Shown: piece after piece, positions 1 through 7,584 of the stretch
Layout of the letters: each line of letters starts with the position of its first letter
Position numbering within the stretch: the first letter of the stretch is position 1
NCBI GenBank assembly: GCA_017397955.1
Contig: JAFQHL010000062.1
Location: 1-50,617, forward strand
DNA: 50,617 nt
Source: Clostridia bacterium
Lineage (GTDB): Bacteria > Bacillota > Clostridia > Oscillospirales > CAG-382
Direction of reading: 5' to 3'
The notes under the pieces: model-generated
What the model was told of the DNA's origin: nothing
The model's database searches: none
What the model saw: the letters and a program-made list of their open reading frames with translations, nothing else
Position numbers and translations under genes: made by a program

Positions 1-93
1 AGAAAGAGTACAGATGGAACGAACCGAGGCGAGAACTGTACTGGGTACTGTGAGCTGAGGTTCGTTCCAAACGAAAAAATATAAAAATATACA

Positions 94-124
94 AAAATTT
101 CGGGGAAATTTTCCCCGAAATTTT
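94..124. terminator. Hairpin inside repeat copy A, terminator-like
   Basis: A perfect 12-bp stem (94-105 with 113-124) with a 7-base loop. T-rich runs follow on both strands, so it could stop transcription from either side. Copy B has a 13-bp hairpin of different sequence at the same position. Confidence 0.6.
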
Positions 125-181
125 CACTTTATAGTAACCGTTTTTTCTTTTTTTGTGGTCTGTGCCTTTGTCAGCGGTCTG

Positions 182-203
182 AGGTGTTGCTCTAGCAACA
201 CCT
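182..203. terminator. Hairpin at the outer edge of repeat copy A
   Basis: Perfect inverted repeat 182-191 / 194-203 followed by TTTTATAT on the plus strand. It lies just past the 3' end of the minus-strand gene at 222-674. Copy B has a much longer hairpin in the equivalent place. Confidence 0.5.
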
Positions 204-221
204 TTTATATGTATATAATGT

Positions 222-674
222 TTAAGCAGGCTTAAAAACTTTGTTTAAAACAAATACAACTACTCCTATAAGTATAAGCACCATCATTACGCCTGCAAGA
301 CCAACGCCCATGTGTTCCAATGCAGTGGGCAGTCTTTCGGTGGTGAAATTGATTTCTATGTTTGTTTCCTTAACGCCGTCATCGGGGACAATCGCACCAA
401 TTGTATCTTTTGCACCGCCATTGCCCATCTCGGGTTTGCCCATATCACCTTCAGGCACGGGCTTGCCACCATCCGGATTGTGAGGGTGGGGAGAATCATC
501 AGGGCGCATTTCTCCTGCGTTGGGGGGAGCTTCGCCCTTAATGGGGCTGTCAACAGGCGCATCAAGGTCAGTGGTATTTGTTGCGGATGTAATTGCGTCT
601 TCTGCAAATACAAACATTTGGCTGTAGGATGCAAAAATAATAAAAGCAAATAAAATAACAAGTAACTTTTTCAT
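222..674 (-). CDS. Small secreted/membrane protein, possible decarboxylase gamma-like subunit
   Basis: A 150-residue protein with an N-terminal signal peptide (MKKLLVILFAFIIF, cleavage likely after VFA near residue 24), a Pro/Gly/Asp-rich extracellular linker (about 38-90), and a C-terminal membrane helix (about 122-145) ending in a short KVFKPA tail. It starts 11 bases after the stop of the decarboxylase beta subunit gene, so the two are surely co-transcribed. Known gamma subunits (OadG type) are small single-span proteins with a Pro-rich linker, but their helix is normally N-terminal; here the anchor is C-terminal behind a signal peptide. A gamma-like or assembly role is inferred from position and shape only. 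No alpha or biotin-carrier gene is nearby. Confidence 0.6.
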   Translation of the reverse strand: MKKLLVILFAFIIFASYSQMFVFAEDAITSATNTTDLDAPVDSPIKGEAPPNAGEMRPDDSPHPHNPDGGKPVPEGDMGKPEMGNGGAKDTIGAIVPDDGVKETNIEINFTTERLPTALEHMGVGLAGVMMVLILIGVVVFVLNKVFKPA

Positions 675-685
675 ATCACTTCACC

Positions 686-1819
686 TCATCCTTGAACCAA
701 ACCAAGTATCAAGCCGCCTGCAATAACAGAAGCTATCTGTCCGGAAACGTTTGCTGCTGCAGAGTGCATAAGCAAGAAGTTTTGAGGGTCTTCCTTAAGT
801 CCCATTTTGTGTACAACTCTGGAAGCCATGGGGAATGCGGAAATACCTGCCGCACCAATCATGGGGTTGACCTTCTTTTTGCTGAACAGGTTAAGAAGCT
901 TAGCAAGCATAACGCCGCCAACGGTGTCAAATACAAACGCAAATAAACCAAGACCCATTATAAGAAGGGTAGCGGGCTTAAGGAAGGCCTCACCCCTCAT
1001 AGTGAAGGCGATGGTTATGCCAAGGAACAATGTTACAAGGTTTGCCAATTCCTTTTGCGCGGTTGCGGAAAGATTGTCAAGCACGCTGCACTCTCTTATA
1101 AGGTTACCAAACATAAGGAAACCAACAAGAGCAACAGAAGCGGGGGCAAACAAGCCTGCAAGTACGGTTATAATGATGGGGAAAAGAATACGTGTGGATT
1201 TGGAAACAGCCGCAGGCTTGTATTCCATTCTTATAAGACGTTCCTTTTTGGTGGTTATTAGCTTAATAACGGGGGGCTGAATTATAGGCACCAACGCCAT
1301 GTAAGAGTATGCCGCAACCGTTATTGCCGAAATGTAGTTAGAACCAAGGGTTTGAGAAACTACTATTGCTGTAGGGCCGTCTGCCGCACCGATAATACCA
1401 ATGGACGCGGCATCTTTAATGTCAAAGAACAAAGATGCAACCGCGTAAGTAAAGAAAATACCGAACTGTGCCGCTGCGCCAAAAAGCAACATCTTGGGGT
1501 TAGAAAGCAGTGGACCGAAGTCAATCATCGCGCCTATACCAATAAACAGAATAAGCGGAAACAGTTCGTTAGCAATGCCGGCATTGTAAAGGGTTTCCAA
1601 AATTTCACTAACACCCTCGGATTCAACAATTTCACCTGTTATTGCGTCCTTTGCCAAAGGCGTGGGCAGGTTCATCAAAATTGCACCGAAACCCATGGGC
1701 AACAGCAAGGTGGGTTCCATATCTTTCTTAATGGCAAGATATATGAGTATACCGCCAATAAGCCACATTACGGGCATTTGCCATCCAATATTGCCAAAAT
1801 ATTGAAACAAAACACTCAT
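686..1819 (-). CDS. Na+-translocating decarboxylase, beta subunit (OadB/GcdB/MmdB family)
   Basis: A 377-residue, very hydrophobic protein with the family signatures: start MSVLFQYFGNIGWQM, DFGPLLSNPKML, the GAADGPTAIVVSQ block and SYMALVPIIQPPVIKLITT. This subunit carries out decarboxylation of a carboxybiotin carrier coupled to Na+ export across the cytoplasmic membrane. The substrate (oxaloacetate, methylmalonyl-CoA or glutaconyl-CoA) is set by the alpha subunit, which is not in the window, so no exact symbol is given. The length is normal. A promoter lies at 1871-1898. ATG at 1819 is forced by an in-frame stop just upstream, yet the only good Shine-Dalgarno (GGAGG, 1849-1853) is 29 bases away with a hairpin in between. 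Confidence 0.93.
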   Translation of the reverse strand: MSVLFQYFGNIGWQMPVMWLIGGILIYLAIKKDMEPTLLLPMGFGAILMNLPTPLAKDAITGEIVESEGVSEILETLYNAGIANELFPLILFIGIGAMIDFGPLLSNPKMLLFGAAAQFGIFFTYAVASLFFDIKDAASIGIIGAADGPTAIVVSQTLGSNYISAITVAAYSYMALVPIIQPPVIKLITTKKERLIRMEYKPAAVSKSTRILFPIIITVLAGLFAPASVALVGFLMFGNLIRECSVLDNLSATAQKELANLVTLFLGITIAFTMRGEAFLKPATLLIMGLGLFAFVFDTVGGVMLAKLLNLFSKKKVNPMIGAAGISAFPMASRVVHKMGLKEDPQNFLLMHSAAANVSGQIASVIAGGLILGLVQG

Positions 1820-1853
1820 AAGCTTTTACCAAGCCTTAAAGGCTTGTACCTCC
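1817..1853 (-). promoter_or_regulatory. Distant Shine-Dalgarno bridged by a hairpin
   Basis: On the minus strand GGAGG (1849-1853) is followed by the palindrome CAAGCCTTTAAGGCTTG (1830-1846) and then ATG at 1819. Folding the palindrome reduces the effective SD-to-start gap from 29 to about 12 bases. This decides the start and may make translation depend on the fold. Confidence 0.55.
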
Positions 1854-1870
1854 TAATTATTTTCCTTATA

Positions 1871-1898
1871 ATTATAGCATAAACAAAAAGTTTGTCAA
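1871..1898 (-). promoter_or_regulatory. Sigma-A promoter for the decarboxylase genes
   Basis: TTGACA (1893-1898) and TATAAT (1871-1876) on the minus strand, 16-bp spacer. Both hexamers are perfect. It begins right behind the stop of the crp-like gene. Confidence 0.8.
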
Positions 1899-1900
1899 CA

Positions 1901-2554
1901 TTATTCGCGGTAAATTTTCAGTATAAACTTTTTTCCTCGGCAGTCAATTACACCGTCATTTTTCATCCTCATTAACTCACGGCTAAGGGCACTTCGCTCT
2001 GCGTTTAAATAAATTGCCATCCGTTCTCTGTTAAAAGGAACCTCAAATATTTCGGTTTTAGCTTTTTTCTTTTGCATACTCAAAAATCTTATAATTTTTT
2101 CCCTAAGTGTCGGCGCGGTTATGCAAAAAATTCGCTCCTTTAGTTCAAAGTATTGCTCTGCATAAATTCCTGCAAGATTTGTCATAAGCAGGTGTATTTC
2201 GTTTTCAAAGCCCTTAAGTTCACCGAAAAATCCTCCCATGGGGATAAACACAACTTCACAATCGGTGTTTGCAACCAGCGTTACAGGGCTTTCCTGCGTT
2301 TTGCTTACTGCTATAAAATCAGCAAAAATCTGTCCAACCGTTAGGTGCGCTATCAGGCTTTCGTTCCCTGCATCAGAATAATGTACAGCATCTACGCTTC
2401 CGCTTTTAATAACGCCCAAACTTCTTGTTTTTTCTCCTTGTGTCAAAATAATTTGTCCTTTTGTGTAAGTGCGTTCAACAACATTCAGTGCCGATAACAG
2501 ATATGATAGCTTTTCAGGGGAAATGCCGTCAAAAAGCTTGCAACTGTTTGTCAT
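1901..2554 (-). CDS. Crp/Fnr-family transcriptional regulator
   Basis: A 217-residue protein with an N-terminal cyclic-nucleotide-binding-type beta roll (about 10-120) and a C-terminal winged helix (about 150-215; recognition region RERMAIYLNAERSALSRELM). This layout is typical of Crp/Fnr regulators of anaerobic Firmicutes. The N-terminus has one Cys (C5) and no Fnr-like [4Fe-4S] cysteine cluster, so the effector cannot be named. Its start overlaps the stop of the methyltransferase gene by 4 bases, which suggests translational coupling. The decarboxylase promoter begins before the gene has fully ended, so those genes are a possible target (inference). Confidence 0.9.
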   Translation of the reverse strand: MTNSCKLFDGISPEKLSYLLSALNVVERTYTKGQIILTQGEKTRSLGVIKSGSVDAVHYSDAGNESLIAHLTVGQIFADFIAVSKTQESPVTLVANTDCEVVFIPMGGFFGELKGFENEIHLLMTNLAGIYAEQYFELKERIFCITAPTLREKIIRFLSMQKKKAKTEIFEVPFNRERMAIYLNAERSALSRELMRMKNDGVIDCRGKKFILKIYRE

Positions 2555-3129
2555 TTTGTAATACCGCCTTTATATTTTTCGTTTATCTCTACGTAAATAA
2601 AATAGGGAGAGGTAGCAGCGTTCAATACGTTAAATCTGTATGCAGACAGGTGCTTTTGGTCATATTTGGAAAGAATGTCGCATATAAGCTCGCCTTCAAG
2701 TCTGCCTTCTTCGTGTCCCGGATAAATTGCAATCATAAGGCAACCGCCGGCTTTTATAAGTGTCAACGCCGTTTCAATAGCCGGCAAAGTTGTACTGCGC
2801 AATGTGGTAAGTGATTTGTCACCGCCGGGCAAGAATCCAAGATTGAATATACCCGCATCTAATGGGCAATCAATATAATTCTTAAGCAAATGATGAGAGT
2901 CTTTTATTAAAGTATAGTTTTGGGCGCAGTTTTCCTTTTCAAGCAATGCCTTTGTGTTGTAAACAGCCGCCTCTTGTATGTCAAAAGCAAAAACTTTACC
3001 GTTTTCTCCTACTTGATTGGAAAGCCAAAGGGTATCGTTACCATTGCCCATTGTAAAATCGGCAACCACACTTCCTTTTTGGATGTGTTTTTTTAATAAC
3101 TCTTTTTGGGTATCTCTGAGATTAAGCAT
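2551..3129 (-). CDS. mnmM: Class I SAM methyltransferase, MnmM/YtqB type (tRNA wobble uridine)
   Basis: A 192-residue Rossmann methyltransferase. Motif I reads VADFTMGNGNDT (about 23-34), the acidic end of beta2 is FAFDIQ, and the block GIFNLGFLPGGDK followed by SLTTLRSTT is typical of the YtqB family, known in Bacillus to make the final methylation of mnm5s2U34 in tRNA. The length fits. ATG at 3129 has an AAGGAG site 9 bases upstream. It overlaps the crp-like gene by 4 bases. No clear promoter is visible in the short gap behind the amidase gene terminator, so its transcription start is unclear. Confidence 0.85.
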   Translation of the reverse strand: MLNLRDTQKELLKKHIQKGSVVADFTMGNGNDTLWLSNQVGENGKVFAFDIQEAAVYNTKALLEKENCAQNYTLIKDSHHLLKNYIDCPLDAGIFNLGFLPGGDKSLTTLRSTTLPAIETALTLIKAGGCLMIAIYPGHEEGRLEGELICDILSKYDQKHLSAYRFNVLNAATSPYFIYVEINEKYKGGITK

Positions 3130-3156
3130 ATAATAACGCTCCTTGTTTTTTCAAAA

Positions 3157-3186
3157 GGAATGCCGCAGCCTATGCTGCGGCATTCC
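3157..3186 (-). terminator. Intrinsic terminator after the dockerin amidase gene
   Basis: A perfect 12-bp stem (3157-3168 with 3175-3186), GC-rich, with TTTT and a further weak T tract on the minus strand. It stands between the stop at 3203 and the methyltransferase gene. Confidence 0.75.
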
Positions 3187-3202
3187 CTGCAAATATTAAA
3201 GT

Positions 3203-6200
3203 TTACTCAACTTCGGGCATGCTGTCTTCGTCGGATACGTCAACGGGTTCGTTAGATACGATTGCATCAACGGATTCTTCGGAAGCATCAACATCAGCGG
3301 ATTCTTCAGAGCTTTCTTCATCAGCTGTATCTTCGATAGGGAAGGAGGTGATAAGCTGAGCATCAAACTTAAGAATCTGTGCAGCATCAAGGCTGTTAAC
3401 GTCGCCATCGCCGTTTACGTCAGCAGCGATAAGTGCAGCATCGGTAAGCTCAGCAAGCTGTGCATCAACTTTGAGCACCTGTGCAGCATCAAGGCTGTTG
3501 ATGGAGCCGTCACCGTTTACGTCGCCGTAAACTGCATCAGCGGTGTCTTCGGAAGAGTCGTTATCGGTGCTTTCTTCAGATTCGGAAACTTCGGAAGATT
3601 CAGATTCAATTTCTGCTTCGGAAGATTCGATAACTTCAGAGGACTCGATAACTTCGGAAGATTCGGATTCAACGGGAGCATCAGAAGATTCAACGGGAGC
3701 ATCAGAAGATTCAACGGGAGCATCAGAAGATTCTACGGGAGGTTCTTCTTCTGCACCGTAAGCTTCGATTTCGTCATACTGACAGCAGTAAGCATCGGTG
3801 ATAAGCTGAATCTTCAGTTCGGTAATATCATTGAGTTCTACAGGAACAATAATATCAAAGAACTGTTCTTCTTCTGTATCGCTGTTAAGAGGTGCGCCTT
3901 CAATAAGGTTCTTTGTTACTTCACTGGACATAACAACTGTGGTGTCGTTAACAATAAGGGTACCGAACTGTCTGTTACCGTTAACGCGAACACCCTTAAA
4001 TACGAGCTTTCTAACATCGGTTGCTTCGTTAAATGCAAAGGTGTAGGTCAAGGTCTTGCCGGTGCCAAACCATTCAATGGTAACGCCGTCTTGTGCAAGG
4101 TCGCCGTTCCAGCCGTTTGTGCCGTCACCGCGGAATTCGCCGTTGGTAACGTAGTCGCCGCCGTCAGCTTTGTAAACGGTAGCATCGGTGCTGAAGGTGT
4201 ATTCTTTGCCGAACAAAAGGTTATCGCCGGTGGGAACAACAACGTCTGCGGAAGAATCATCTTCAGAAGGTTCTACCTCGGAAGATTCAACTTCGGAGGA
4301 AGTAACATCAGAGGAATCGTCGTCGCCTTCACCTTCCTTGGAAGGACCGTAAATTTCTATTTCGGTATAAGCGGTAACCCACTTGGTAGACTTAAAGGTG
4401 AATTTTACATATCTTGCAGAAACTGCGGAAAGGTCAGCGATGTCTATGCAGTGGGTGTAAAGAGTTTCGCTAATCTTTTCGGTGCTGCCGTCAGGGTTGG
4501 TCTTGAAGGAGTGATAGATATTATCAACTATTTGTGTATCAACAAAGGTTTCGTTGTCATCGGAAACAGCAATAGCGATATCACTGATGTCGCCCCAGCT
4601 GGACTGGATAACCAAGTCACGAAGAACTATTCTGGTTATTTCTTCTGATGCGCCAAGGTCAAATACATACACAGAAGTACCTGCGGTACCGGTAACAGCA
4701 CAGAACTTGCTGTCGTAGGAATAGGAATTGTCATCTTCAACAACGCCGTCGGTCATAATGGTGCAGTTTTCGTCACGCATGCGCTTGAGAGGGGTAGAGT
4801 CATACCAAGAAATGTCAGAACCTGATTTATTCTGCCAAGTGTGAGTATAGCTCTTGCCAAGTGCATAGTTGGTAAGACCGGAAAGGTCAAATGTGGTTGC
4901 TGCTTCATATACAGCAGAGATAACGGTGTCAGCCGCACCGGTGGTAACGGTAGTGTTAACGGAAGTAGCATCAGCAATAGTAGCCGTGCCGCTTTCAACT
5001 ATCCAGGAAGAGAATACCTGGCCAACCTTACCTCTTGCAGAAATCGTAACGGTGGAGCCCGCTTCGTATCTGCCGCTGCCTGTGCCGCTTTCAACAATAA
5101 GGTCATACTTGTCACGTTCTGTACCCATAACAACGATGTCAGAGTTAAGAACGGTAATTTCTGTAGTGGTAGCGGTCTTTTCTTCGATGGTAGCAATACC
5201 GCTGGTTACTTCCCAAATGTCAAATACCATGGGAGCAGTGGGTTCAGCTGCGGTTACGGTGAACTTTTCACCGGAAGCAAGGTACTTGGGTTCGGAACCG
5301 AAAGCGGTGTCGCCCTGAACTTCTACCTTGTATACTCTGGTAAGAGTAGAGATGTCAGCAGTGCCGCCTTCATAAGTAGCGGTAGTGCCGTTGATTGCGG
5401 TTACGTTTACAATGTCGCCTGTTGCGGTTCTGTATGTGCCATAGTCATAGTCACCGGTCACATAGGTAAAGCTGTCAAGGTCAACCCAACCTTCAGTACC
5501 GTCAGCGAGGGTTACTTTACCCCAGTTCCAACCGATAATCTTAGCATCAACAACGGTGTTAGCTGCAACAGAACCAACAACTTCGGTGGAGGTGTTACCT
5601 GCACGGTAAACGGTTACAGCAGTATTAGCCTTGTAAAGACCTGCTTCGTAAACCTTAGAGTCGGGGTTGTAGTAGGTGTTCTGCAGGGTGTCGGTTTCAA
5701 CATAAGTGCCACCGAACGCCTTGTAGTAGTCATACATTCTGTCAAGGAAAACCTTGTAGTAGGTACCGTCCTGTGCGAACTTAGCGTTGGTGCCGAAAAT
5801 GTATCTCATCTGCATAGGGCAGTTCTTAGCTGCAGAATTGTAGTGGGTAGCAACCTGAGTATAGGGGTTGAAGTTCATCTTAACGCAGAGGTAAGAAACG
5901 AGGATTGCAAGATAAGTAGCAGTCTTGTCGAAGTGGGTTTCGTACCATTCGTACATTTCTGCGGAGTTCCAATGTTCGCCTGCAGAGGTGTTGTCAGCAG
6001 GGAAGCCGTCAACGCAGGTTTCTATACCAACGCTGGAGCTGTTGTTAGCATCGGGAATCCAACCTGCAGCAACCTTTTCATCATAGGTTACACCGTCGCC
6101 CCAGTAGTTACCGCCTGCATGCCAGCCTTTTTCGTTAACGGGCAGCTGCTGGTGGATACCGTCGTTACCGCAGGTGTAGTGCCAGGAAACGGAAGCATCG

Positions 6201-6553
6201 GTATTTCTGCAGTAATTAGCATTTGCCAATGCGGTAGAGGAAGCAGGGTAAGAACCGGTATTGTGAACAATTATGTACTTTTGAGTGTTAAAAGTACCGG
6301 GACGGTTAGCCTTGCTTGCATCAATAAACAAAGAGGTAACTGTCTGTTCGTAACGGGTACCTTCTGCAAGGATGAATTCGTGATCATCGGTAAGAAGGTC
6401 GTCATCGGGCAGCGCCAGATAATCGGGAATAAGAATCTCGGGCGCAACGAATTCCGCATCTGTAATAGCGGAAACGCTTGTGGTAGAGGTAATGCACATT
6501 GCCGATGCTATCATCGCCAAAGCCATTACTAAACTGAGTAAACGCTTTTTCAT
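3203..6553 (-). CDS. Secreted N-acetylmuramoyl-L-alanine amidase with discoidin-like domains and dockerin
   Basis: ATG at 6553 (1116 aa) is chosen because AGGAG lies 11 bases upstream and a signal peptide (MKKRLLSLVMALAMIASAMC) follows; a longer frame runs through the promoter. Domains in order: signal peptide 1-29; type 2 amidase about 90-265, with zinc ligands H97, H237 and C245 and catalytic K243 as in T7 lysozyme; SH3b-like domain about 303-365; two beta-rich repeats about 408-550; two F5/8-type C (discoidin-like) domains about 561-705 and 745-900; an acidic Ser/Glu linker with PVESSDA repeats; a complete type I dockerin 1009-1068 (two DVNGDG loops); a 48-residue acidic tail. It should cut the peptide from MurNAc at the cell surface or in other bacteria's walls, attached through its dockerin. 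The cohesin partner is not in the window. Confidence 0.93.
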   Translation of the reverse strand: MKKRLLSLVMALAMIASAMCITSTTSVSAITDAEFVAPEILIPDYLALPDDDLLTDDHEFILAEGTRYEQTVTSLFIDASKANRPGTFNTQKYIIVHNTGSYPASSTALANANYCRNTDASVSWHYTCGNDGIHQQLPVNEKGWHAGGNYWGDGVTYDEKVAAGWIPDANNSSSVGIETCVDGFPADNTSAGEHWNSAEMYEWYETHFDKTATYLAILVSYLCVKMNFNPYTQVATHYNSAAKNCPMQMRYIFGTNAKFAQDGTYYKVFLDRMYDYYKAFGGTYVETDTLQNTYYNPDSKVYEAGLYKANTAVTVYRAGNTSTEVVGSVAANTVVDAKIIGWNWGKVTLADGTEGWVDLDSFTYVTGDYDYGTYRTATGDIVNVTAINGTTATYEGGTADISTLTRVYKVEVQGDTAFGSEPKYLASGEKFTVTAAEPTAPMVFDIWEVTSGIATIEEKTATTTEITVLNSDIVVMGTERDKYDLIVESGTGSGRYEAGSTVTISARGKVGQVFSSWIVESGTATIADATSVNTTVTTGAADTVISAVYEAATTFDLSGLTNYALGKSYTHTWQNKSGSDISWYDSTPLKRMRDENCTIMTDGVVEDDNSYSYDSKFCAVTGTAGTSVYVFDLGASEEITRIVLRDLVIQSSWGDISDIAIAVSDDNETFVDTQIVDNIYHSFKTNPDGSTEKISETLYTHCIDIADLSAVSARYVKFTFKSTKWVTAYTEIEIYGPSKEGEGDDDSSDVTSSEVESSEVEPSEDDSSADVVVPTGDNLLFGKEYTFSTDATVYKADGGDYVTNGEFRGDGTNGWNGDLAQDGVTIEWFGTGKTLTYTFAFNEATDVRKLVFKGVRVNGNRQFGTLIVNDTTVVMSSEVTKNLIEGAPLNSDTEEEQFFDIIVPVELNDITELKIQLITDAYCCQYDEIEAYGAEEEPPVESSDAPVESSDAPVESSDAPVESESSEVIESSEVIESSEAEIESESSEVSESEESTDNDSSEDTADAVYGDVNGDGSINSLDAAQVLKVDAQLAELTDAALIAADVNGDGDVNSLDAAQILKFDAQLITSFPIEDTADEESSEESADVDASEESVDAIVSNEPVDVSDEDSMPEVE

Positions 6554-6617
6554 TTGCCGTGTGTCTCCTTTTTTGTTTTTTTTGCGTACCAAATAAGCAC
6601 ACATATTATATATAAAA

Positions 6618-6646
6618 AGTATAAAACATCCCTTTAAAAAAGTCAA
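6618..6646 (-). promoter_or_regulatory. Promoter of the dockerin amidase gene
   Basis: TTGACT (6641-6646) and TATACT (6618-6623) on the minus strand, 17-bp spacer, leaving a leader of about 60 bases to ATG 6553. Confidence 0.7.
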
Positions 6647-6749
6647 TGATATTTTTGTGGGTAAACTTTCTTTTTTCTTTACTTGCTTAAAAAGAGCGGT
6701 GGTTTTTGGGGGGAAACAGATAAAAAGTGGTAGAATTTCCCCAAAACCA

Positions 6750-6779
6750 TTGACAAAAAGCAGGCGCGTGTTATATAAT
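6750..6779 (+). promoter_or_regulatory. Promoter of the zinc-ribbon membrane protein gene
   Basis: TTGACA (6750-6755) and TATAAT (6774-6779), 18-bp spacer. It is back to back with the amidase promoter, about 100 bp away. Confidence 0.75.
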
Positions 6780-6814
6780 ACTTGCGTACACTTTAATTTT
6801 AGGAGGAATATATC

Positions 6815-7471
6815 ATGTTTTGCAGTAAGTGCGGCAGACAGATACCTGACGGTAGTGTGTGCCCTTGTCAGCAAGAGGCTCAACAGCCTCAGTATCAAGC
6901 TCCCCAGCAACCCCAGTATCAGCAGGCGCCCGCGCCCCGTACACCTATCAATAAGAAGGCTCTTTTCCCTGTGTTTACTTTGGATAAGGTGTCCTTTATT
7001 TTGGTAAGTATTTTAGTTTTCGGTATTCAGTTTACGAATTGGTACAAGGCTGTTTCTGAATACGAAGGAACTGTTTATGGCAGAGAGTTTTTCGGCCCTT
7101 ATTATTATTTCGGCGATATGTCCTTGGGCGATATAAACGGACTTATGGTAGTGGTTCAAATAATGCTTATTATAAGCATTATAGTGTTTGCGGCATTTTT
7201 GTTTACTTCCATAATCAACTTGGGTGCAATAGTACCTGCACTTTCTCGTATTAACCTTAACAAGATTTTGGCACTTTCTTACTATGGTATACTTGTAATT
7301 TGCCTGTTCCTTGGCTTCCTTGCTGCTGTAACAGGTGAATATAGTGAAGCTGTTCATCTTGCAGGCGGTTGGTGGCTTACTTTTATCCACACCATTGTTG
7401 GTTTTGCTTTCATATTCAAATCCAATATCGTTTCTACCATCGTAAATAAGGTAAAGGCGCTTAACGCGTAA
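6815..7471 (+). CDS. Zinc-ribbon-headed four-helix membrane protein, function unknown
   Basis: A 218-residue protein. Residues 2-24 form a zinc-ribbon-like head (MFCSKCGRQIPDGSVCPC), followed by a Gln/Pro/Tyr-rich linker (about 25-42) and four predicted membrane helices (about 60-77, 108-135, 150-172, 185-205). The loop after the first helix holds NWY and FGPYYYFGD, both echoed in the next gene product (NWY, FGPYGPVGFDD), so the two are paralogues. ATG 6815 has AGGAGG 8 bases upstream. Zinc-ribbon plus Pro/Gln linker plus helices is common in unnamed Clostridia membrane proteins. The role is not known. Confidence 0.8.
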   Translation: MFCSKCGRQIPDGSVCPCQQEAQQPQYQAPQQPQYQQAPAPRTPINKKALFPVFTLDKVSFILVSILVFGIQFTNWYKAVSEYEGTVYGREFFGPYYYFGDMSLGDINGLMVVVQIMLIISIIVFAAFLFTSIINLGAIVPALSRINLNKILALSYYGILVICLFLGFLAAVTGEYSEAVHLAGGWWLTFIHTIVGFAFIFKSNIVSTIVNKVKALNA

Positions 7472-7488
7472 TTAACTAAAACATACAG

Positions 7489-7517
7489 GGTCGGCTATAA
7501 AAGCCGACCTTGCTTTT
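7489..7517 (+). terminator. Intrinsic terminator
   Basis: An 8-bp stem GGTCGGCT / AGCCGACC (7489-7496, 7502-7509) followed by TTGCTTTTTAA. It separates the two paralogous membrane protein genes. Confidence 0.75.
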
Positions 7518-7527
7518 TAAAAAGCTA

Positions 7528-7556
7528 TTGACAACAAAACTAAAATAGGGCATAAT
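7528..7556 (+). promoter_or_regulatory. Promoter of the second membrane protein gene
   Basis: TTGACA (7528-7533) and CATAAT (7551-7556), 17-bp spacer. Confidence 0.7.
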
Positions 7557-7584
7557 ATATCCATAGAATCTTGGAGGTGCTTTT

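Larger units (their letters stand above)
1..203 (-). repeat. Dispersed intergenic element, copy A
   Basis: Read on the minus strand, this stretch aligns along nearly its whole length with 21813-22075 read on the plus strand. Two blocks are strongest: 151-181 (GCTGACAAAGGCACAGA core) and 11-40 (28 of 30 bases the same, core CTCGGTTCGTTCCATCTG). Between them each copy has a hairpin at the same place but with a different stem sequence. Bases 16-25 and 59-68 form a perfect 10-bp inverted repeat. On the plus strand bases 12-54 read in frame as RWNEPRRELYWVL then stop; copy B encodes RWNEPRQELY in the matching place. The left end may continue outside the window. I do not recognise the family; it could be a small gene with its terminator, a structured RNA or a MITE. 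Confidence 0.75.

Noticed and set aside
4841..6532. A long plus-strand open frame (about 560 codons) opposite the dockerin amidase gene
   Set aside because: It is antisense to a clear gene with catalytic motifs, has no ribosome site or promoter, and has a shadow-like composition rich in Cys, Asn and Val.
6554..6910. Upstream extension of the dockerin amidase to 6910
   Set aside because: It passes through both promoters and the zinc-ribbon protein gene on the other strand; SD and signal peptide support 6553.
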